A stretch of DNA of 10,960 bases from JAXDBV01 sp034678415 (GTDB lineage: Bacteria > Bacteroidota > Bacteroidia > Bacteroidales > VadinHA17): contig JAXDBV010000138.1 in NCBI GenBank assembly GCA_034678415.1, positions 1-10,960 on the forward strand, given 5' to 3'. The notes beneath the pieces were generated by a model, which was not told the origin of the DNA, made no database searches, and worked only from the letters and a program-made list of their open reading frames with translations. Of the stretch, positions 7,068 to 10,960 are shown one piece after another. A program made the translations under genes and the position numbers. Positions within the stretch are counted from its first letter, which is position 1. Each line of letters starts with the position of its first letter.

Positions 7068-7841
7068 TTACTGGTTCAGGATAAAGTCACGCTGCGACTT
7101 CAGTATATTGACGGTATTCAGAAGCATGTTCTTCGTCTCTGACAAAACATCGATGTACAGCATGCTGATCCGTGTCCCCGATTCACCTTTTTTCATCCGT
7201 TTCAGCTGTTTCTTGTTAATCTGTGACAAGAGAAGAAGGATAACCTGCTGTTTTTCAATAATTTCGATCAGCTGGTCGAATTTGCCTCCTTTCAGGAGGT
7301 TGATGATAAAATTGTAAAACTCCGAAATATCTTCATTCAGCCCCGAGAGTTCCTCCTTCTGCTCAGGCAGTAATGTATGGTTTCCCGGGATCAGGTACTC
7401 ATGAATGGGCCTGGCCACATAGCTCAGGTTGTGTACCGACTCCCTGAGGTAATCAAGAACCTGGACATAGTAGGGGCCCGTTTCAATTTTGTCTTCCTCC
7501 AGCGCCCTGATAACATTGGGTATCTCACGCTTCATTCCTTTGGTCCGGCGATTCAGTTCGGCAATGGAAGAAATACTCTGTTCTACCCTTCGGGTATCAC
7601 CCTTCAGCAGGGCATCCAGCACGAGGTAATATTCCTTTGCAATGGATATAATGGTTGAGTTTACATTATCCTTGCAGCGCTCAACAGGATCGTGTTGAAC
7701 CGGTGATTCTTCCGGTATTTCCTCGGCAGGTTTGCAGGCCTCAGGAATGGCGACAGTCACTCCCTTTGACCGGAACAGTAACACAACCAGAAGAATGATG
7801 ATAATAAAACCGATAATGAGAAGAATATTTTCCATGATCAT
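7068..7841 (-). CDS. Membrane-anchored stand-alone PhoU-like protein
   Basis: This ~257-residue protein has one N-terminal hydrophobic segment (ENILLIIGFIIIILLVVLLF), then a Pro/Glu-rich linker and a long helical domain. Phrases such as IETGPYYVQVLDYLRE, KKQLKRMKKGESGTR and ETKNMLLNTVNILKSQRDF match my recollection of the PhoU-like C-terminal domain attached to Bacteroidetes phosphate transporters. Here there are no transporter helices, so the domain stands alone, presumably facing the cytoplasm. Three starts are possible: GTG 7847, ATG 7841 and ATG 7835. I list 7841; 7835 would put the hydrophobic segment right at the N-terminus. It is the second gene of a minus-strand operon, about 31 bases after a receiver gene. 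Transporter-regulating or scaffold function is inference. The family match comes from memory and needs a profile search. Confidence 0.65.
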   Translation of the reverse strand: MIMENILLIIGFIIIILLVVLLFRSKGVTVAIPEACKPAEEIPEESPVQHDPVERCKDNVNSTIISIAKEYYLVLDALLKGDTRRVEQSISSIAELNRRTKGMKREIPNVIRALEEDKIETGPYYVQVLDYLRESVHNLSYVARPIHEYLIPGNHTLLPEQKEELSGLNEDISEFYNFIINLLKGGKFDQLIEIIEKQQVILLLLSQINKKQLKRMKKGESGTRISMLYIDVLSETKNMLLNTVNILKSQRDFILNQ

Positions 7842-7872
7842 AATCACAAGGGATCAGTGAAACAGAACATCC

Positions 7873-8247
7873 TCACTTCTTCACAAACATCCGGATCTTT
7901 TTTATGATCATGGAGATATCCACGGGCTTTTCAAAAAAATCCTGCGCTCCGAGTTTCTTTGCCAGTTTCTTGTTTTCATCATTTCCTACAGCGGAAACCA
8001 TGATGACAGGAATACCCGAATATTTTGCATGTTTCCTGAGGGACTCCAGGAACTCAAATCCGTTCGTCTGCGGCATCAGGATATCAAGCAGTATCAGATC
8101 AGGTCTGCTCTTTTCAATACATTTGAATGCTTCTTTGGCACTCAGGGCTGTTTCAACATCATAACCCTCCTTTTCAAGGACGGCACCCAGCAGTACAACA
8201 TTTGTGTTGGAATCGTCGACGACCAGGATTTTATGTTTTGTGCTCAT
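7873..8247 (-). CDS. Stand-alone CheY-like receiver protein
   Basis: This 124-residue protein is a single response-regulator receiver domain with nothing after it. The acidic pair Asp11/Asp12 (VVDDS), phospho-acceptor Asp55 (LLDILMP), Ser85 in the Thr/Ser position (IMVSA) and Lys107 (EKP) are all present, so it should be phosphorylatable. The protein acts in the cytoplasm by phosphorylation-dependent protein contact, not by DNA binding. It is the first gene of a minus-strand operon whose second gene encodes the membrane PhoU-like protein, and that protein is the obvious candidate partner. No chemotaxis genes or kinase are nearby. The ATG at 8247 sits about 20 bases after a good TAnnTTTG element. 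Confidence 0.9.
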   Translation of the reverse strand: MSTKHKILVVDDSNTNVVLLGAVLEKEGYDVETALSAKEAFKCIEKSRPDLILLDILMPQTNGFEFLESLRKHAKYSGIPVIMVSAVGNDENKKLAKKLGAQDFFEKPVDISMIIKKIRMFVKK

Positions 8248-8267
8248 GGGGCAATCACTAATGGTAT

Positions 8268-8275
8268 CAAAAGTA
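8268..8275 (-). promoter_or_regulatory. Bacteroidetes-type -7 element for the receiver/PhoU-like operon
   Basis: Read on the minus strand, these bases are TACTTTTG, an exact TAnnTTTG match. It ends 20 bases before the receiver's ATG, giving a short leader. The promoter is divergent from that of the Crp/Fnr-type gene within the same 144-base gap. Confidence 0.5.
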
Positions 8276-8330
8276 ATAAACTTTCTGAGTCTCTCTGTGT
8301 CATTCTTTTTCCTTTTCCGTGGTAAACAGG

Positions 8331-8367
8331 TTGATATTTATTATAAAAAATCGATGATATGCATCAT
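8331..8367. promoter_or_regulatory. Two FNR-box-like dyads upstream of the Crp/Fnr-type gene
   Basis: ATGAT-ATGC-ATCAT (8354-8367) is a perfect dyad with the TTGAT-N4-ATCAA architecture of Crp/Fnr-family sites, differing only at the outermost base of each arm. A weaker copy, TTGAT-ATTT-ATTAT (8331-8344), lies with its centre 23 bases upstream, about two helical turns. The inner dyad ends 7 bases before the -7-like TATCTTTA, where a bound protein would block the polymerase. Autorepression is the simplest reading. Confidence 0.4.
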
Positions 8368-8374
8368 TTTTTGT

Positions 8375-8382
8375 TATCTTTA
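8375..8382 (+). promoter_or_regulatory. -7-like element for the Crp/Fnr-type gene
   Basis: TATCTTTA matches TAnnTTTG except for the last base. It ends 9 bases before the ATG at 8392, implying a nearly leaderless transcript. Confidence 0.4.
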
Positions 8383-8391
8383 CTGTAAAAA

Positions 8392-9066
8392 ATGCTGGGT
8401 CTTGATGCATGGGAAAAACAGCCGTTTTTCCGTCTGCTCAGTGAATCTGAGCTGGAATATCTGAGTGGTGAGAGCAACGTGGTTAGCTTCGAGAACCGTG
8501 AGGTTATTTTCAAACAGGAAACCCGTTCGTCGCATATCATGCTCCTGGAAGAAGGGCTGGTCAGGATTTACAAGACAGGCAAGGGAAAAAAGGTGATCAC
8601 GCTGAAACTTGCCGGACCGGGAACATTTATCGGGCTGTTATCGGTTTTCGGAAGCGATATACACCAATACTCAGCCGCAGCCGTGGGATCGGCCAAGGTT
8701 CGCTTCTTTGACCAGTCTGCATTTGTCCAAACCATTGAAAAGAACGGGAAACTGGCACGCAGGATTATTCATGATATCTGCCGTGACGGACTCACCATTT
8801 TTGATAAGCTGATGAGCCAGTCACAGAAACAGCTCCCCGGGAAGGTGGCAGAGGTGATCCTTTTCTTTTCCGAAGAGCTGTACCACAGCGAGGAGTTCGA
8901 TCTCCCTCTTACACGAGAAGAACTGGCACAACTCGCCGGTACCACAAAGGAAAGCTTTATCCGAACCTTCAGCGAATTCCGGCATGACAAGATCATTGAC
9001 CTTGACGGGAAGAGGGTGAGGATCAACAGTATGAAAATCCTGAAGATACTCAATGAACTTGGGTAG
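8392..9066 (+). CDS. Crp/Fnr-family transcriptional regulator
   Basis: This 224-residue protein has an N-terminal cNMP-binding-type beta-roll at about residues 20-125 (FENREVIFKQE, MLLEEGLVRIYKTG, GPGTFIGLLSVFG). A long dimerisation helix follows, then a C-terminal winged helix-turn-helix at about 150-220, with LTREELAQLAGTTKESFIRTFSEF as the recognition region. The only cysteine is in the dimer-helix region, so it cannot bind an FNR-type N-terminal [4Fe-4S] cluster. The effector could be a nucleotide, haem-bound gas or redox signal and cannot be assigned. The ATG at 8392 is the only reasonable start. FNR-like dyads in its own promoter suggest autoregulation. It is followed 37 bases later by a flavoprotein gene that may share its transcript and be its target. 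Confidence 0.9.
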   Translation: MLGLDAWEKQPFFRLLSESELEYLSGESNVVSFENREVIFKQETRSSHIMLLEEGLVRIYKTGKGKKVITLKLAGPGTFIGLLSVFGSDIHQYSAAAVGSAKVRFFDQSAFVQTIEKNGKLARRIIHDICRDGLTIFDKLMSQSQKQLPGKVAEVILFFSEELYHSEEFDLPLTREELAQLAGTTKESFIRTFSEFRHDKIIDLDGKRVRINSMKILKILNELG

Positions 9067-9103
9067 ATAGCCCGACTCATCTTGAACCAATACGTAAAAC
9101 ACC

Positions 9104-10090
9104 ATGACGGACCTGACCACGAACTACATGGGATTCAGGCTTAAGAATCCTGTCATTGCCGGCAGTTGCGGACTAACCAGTAATCTGGACGATATTGTTA
9201 AGCTATACAAAGCCGGTGCGGCTGCGGTGATCCTGAAATCCCTCTTCGAGGAAGAAATCAGGATAGAGCTGGAAAAGGAATCAAAGAAGATGAGGCAGGA
9301 AGGTTTTTTATATCCTGAAACCCTTGACTTTTACGATACCTATGATGTGGAAGACACTCTTACTGGTTACCTGCGGCTCATCCGGGAGTGCAAACAAAAG
9401 ATGGATATCCCTGTGTTTGCCAGTATCAATTGCGTGTCGGCGGATAAATGGCCCTACTATGCTTCAACGCTTCAGGATGCAGGTGCCGATGCGCTGGAAC
9501 TGAACGCATTTATCCTTCCGTCCAGCTTTGATACCCGATCGCCGGAAAATGAAAAGCTGTATTTTGATATTGCGGCAGCGGTGAAGAAGGAGGTGACGAT
9601 TCCCGTAGCCATGAAGATCAGTTATTATAATGCCGGCCTGGCCGCTTTCATCCACGATCTTTCGCATTCAGGTATAGCCGGATTGGTCCTGTTCAACCGT
9701 TTCTACAGCCCTGATATTGACCTGGAAAAGATGGAAGTGGCCGCCACCCACGTGTTCAGCTCGCCCACCGATCTGCCTGTTTCGTTACGGTGGATAGCCA
9801 TGATGCACGGCCGGGTAGGATGCAGCCTGGCAGCTTCCACCGGTGTTCATGACGGGAAGGCACTGATCAAGCAACTGCTGGCCGGTGCCGATGCGGTGCA
9901 GGTTGTATCCGCATTATACAGGAATGGAGTGAATGTCGTTACCGCCATGCTGACTGAACTATCGGAATGGATGAGCCGTAAACACTACTCCACCATCGAC
10001 GAGTTCAGGGGTATCCTGTCCTGCCGTAATGCCCCGGATCCGGCTGCTTATGAACGGGTACAGTTCATGAAGCATTTTGCAGGGAAATAA
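9104..10090 (+). CDS. Dihydroorotate-dehydrogenase-like flavoprotein
   Basis: This 328-residue TIM-barrel protein of the DHOD superfamily starts with the class-1-like LTTNYMGFRLKNPVIAGS. Lys45 in VILKSLF and Lys171 in VAMKIS lie where FMN-contacting lysines of true DHODs sit, and the C-terminal LLAGADAVQVVSALYRNG matches the FMN-phosphate region. The catalytic loop differs: true class 1 enzymes have ELNxSCPN with a Cys base, class 2 have Ser, but here the segment reads ELNAFILPS (from residue 132) with Ile137 at that place. Pyrimidine synthesis is therefore doubtful. Such proteins are commonly annotated only as dihydroorotate-dehydrogenase-like. It lies 37 bases after the Crp/Fnr-type gene on the same strand, with no other pyrimidine genes nearby. 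It is probably a cytoplasmic FMN oxidoreductase of unknown substrate. Confidence 0.8.
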   Translation: MTDLTTNYMGFRLKNPVIAGSCGLTSNLDDIVKLYKAGAAAVILKSLFEEEIRIELEKESKKMRQEGFLYPETLDFYDTYDVEDTLTGYLRLIRECKQKMDIPVFASINCVSADKWPYYASTLQDAGADALELNAFILPSSFDTRSPENEKLYFDIAAAVKKEVTIPVAMKISYYNAGLAAFIHDLSHSGIAGLVLFNRFYSPDIDLEKMEVAATHVFSSPTDLPVSLRWIAMMHGRVGCSLAASTGVHDGKALIKQLLAGADAVQVVSALYRNGVNVVTAMLTELSEWMSRKHYSTIDEFRGILSCRNAPDPAAYERVQFMKHFAGK

Positions 10091-10161
10091 TCCACCCGGG
10101 ACTGATCCCACCTTTATTATGGTGCTGACAACACGGAACACACGTGTATATGCGTAGCCAA

Positions 10162-10960
10162 ATGAAAAAAGTATATCCTTCTCTCCCGGGCCTTTGGAAA
10201 TCAGGGATCTGTCAGTCCTTGCTCGCATTGGTTCTTATCTTTCACGGATGCGGAGGGATGGAAAGGGACCGGTACCGGGGTGTACTGGCCACAGATGCCA
10301 TGGTTGTTACCGCACATCCGGAAGCATCGAGGATAGGACTTGAGATCATCAGGGCGGGAGGCAATGCCGTTGATGCGGCTGTGGCTGTCGAGTATGCCCT
10401 GGCGGTATGCTACCCTGCTGCCGGCAATATCGGAGGGGGGGGATTCATGCTCTTCCGGTTGGCCAACGGTGAATTTTACGTCCTGGACTACCGTGAAAAA
10501 GCGCCTCTCGGGGCTTCCAGGGATATGTTCCTCGACCGGGAAGGAAATGTCATTCCTGACCTCAGTACATCTCATGTATTGGCCAGCGGTGTGCCCGGAA
10601 CGGTTGCAGGTACCATTGCGGCTCACAAAAGATTCGGATCCCTCCCTTTTCACCGGGTGATCCAACCTGCCATTGACCTTGCAAGAACCGGATTCCCCCT
10701 TACAGAGAAACAGGCTGTATCGCTCAATACCATGAAAGCTGAGTTCATCGAACGGAACAAATCGCCTGTTGCTTTTGTGAAGGAAGGGGATTGGCAAAAA
10801 GGCGATACCCTGAGGCAGGCAGAGCTGGCCGGCACACTGGAACGGATCAGGGATCACGGACGGGACGGGTTTTACAGGGGGCCAGTGGCAGGAATGATCG
10901 TCAGTGAGATGATCCAAATGGGTGGGTTGATGCGCGAGCCCGATCTTGACCAGTACGCGG
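10162..10960 (+). CDS. ggt: Gamma-glutamyltransferase, lipoprotein, 5' part (3' end outside window)
   Basis: The frame is open from ATG 10162 to the window edge (266 codons), about the first half of the ~560-580-residue family. This is an N-terminal nucleophile hydrolase that cleaves gamma-glutamyl bonds of glutathione and related peptides outside the cytoplasm. The N-terminus MKKVY, a hydrophobic stretch LLALVLIF and Cys30 (FHGC) suggest a lipoprotein signal, although the lipobox is not canonical. Conserved blocks are TDAMVVTAHPEAS, AGGNAVDAAVA, the Gly-rich NIGGGGFM, DYREKAP with Arg111 (equivalent to the substrate-binding Arg114 of the E. coli enzyme), and SGVPGTVAG. The autoprocessing Thr lies downstream of the window, so activity cannot be judged. 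An in-frame ATG at 10150 is an alternative start. No promoter was identified in the 71-base gap after the preceding gene. Confidence 0.88.
   Translation, partial: MKKVYPSLPGLWKSGICQSLLALVLIFHGCGGMERDRYRGVLATDAMVVTAHPEASRIGLEIIRAGGNAVDAAVAVEYALAVCYPAAGNIGGGGFMLFRLANGEFYVLDYREKAPLGASRDMFLDREGNVIPDLSTSHVLASGVPGTVAGTIAAHKRFGSLPFHRVIQPAIDLARTGFPLTEKQAVSLNTMKAEFIERNKSPVAFVKEGDWQKGDTLRQAELAGTLERIRDHGRDGFYRGPVAGMIVSEMIQMGGLMREPDLDQYA

Noticed and set aside
7049..7076. Weak dyad CCGGTA / TACTGG between the convergent genes as a bidirectional terminator
   Set aside because: The stem is six pairs with one G-U, the loop is 16 bases, and no T-tract occurs on either strand.
10435..10442. Run of eight G as a possible phase-variation tract in ggt
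   Set aside because: It encodes the conserved Gly-rich NIGGGGFM motif of the family, so protein constraint explains it. No read-level evidence of slippage is available.
10201..10917. Long minus-strand open frame of 238 codons
   Set aside because: It is exactly antisense to the gamma-glutamyltransferase gene, whose plus-strand translation shows unmistakable conserved motifs. The antisense product has no recognisable features.

Overview
The window looks like a chromosomal segment of an anaerobic member of the Bacteroidetes, probably Bacteroidales or a related order. Three things support this. Several genes are preceded by the Bacteroidetes-type -7 promoter element TAnnTTTG, and Shine-Dalgarno sequences are weak or absent. 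The families present (DUF4301, a surface protein ending in a WxNFDPQN tail, a PhoU-like domain of the kind fused to Bacteroidetes phosphate transporters) are typical of that phylum. An indolepyruvate:ferredoxin oxidoreductase pair points to anaerobic amino-acid catabolism. No mobile element, CRISPR array, rRNA or tRNA was seen. Genus and species cannot be inferred.

Layout from left to right. (1) Bases 1-1347 hold the 3' part of a secreted or surface beta-rich protein, followed by a plausible intrinsic terminator. (2) A YjbQ/UPF0047 gene (1438-1848) has a promoter almost touching its start codon, then 380 bases without a convincing gene. (3) An apparent operon iorA-iorB-DUF4301 (2229-6056) encodes a 2-oxoacid oxidoreductase and a protein with sugar-nucleotidyltransferase-like motifs. 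(4) An AT-rich, palindrome-bearing intergenic stretch leads into an orphan OmpR/PhoB-type response regulator with a TTG start (6354-7034). (5) On the minus strand, converging on it, is a two-gene operon: a stand-alone CheY-like receiver (8247-7873) and a membrane-anchored PhoU-like protein (7841-7068). (6) Divergent from that operon is a Crp/Fnr-type regulator (8392-9066) with FNR-box-like palindromes in its promoter, followed closely by a dihydroorotate-dehydrogenase-like flavoprotein whose catalytic loop is altered (9104-10090). (7) The window ends inside a gamma-glutamyltransferase lipoprotein gene (10162 onward).

The central 6.3-9.1 kb block packs three regulators and one PhoU-like membrane protein together with no histidine kinase. 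The most unusual element is the receiver/PhoU-like operon. It looks like the regulatory tail of a phosphate transporter detached from its transporter, given its own membrane anchor and paired with a receiver. A role in phosphate or energy-status signalling is inference only. The remaining genes are recognisable metabolic families.
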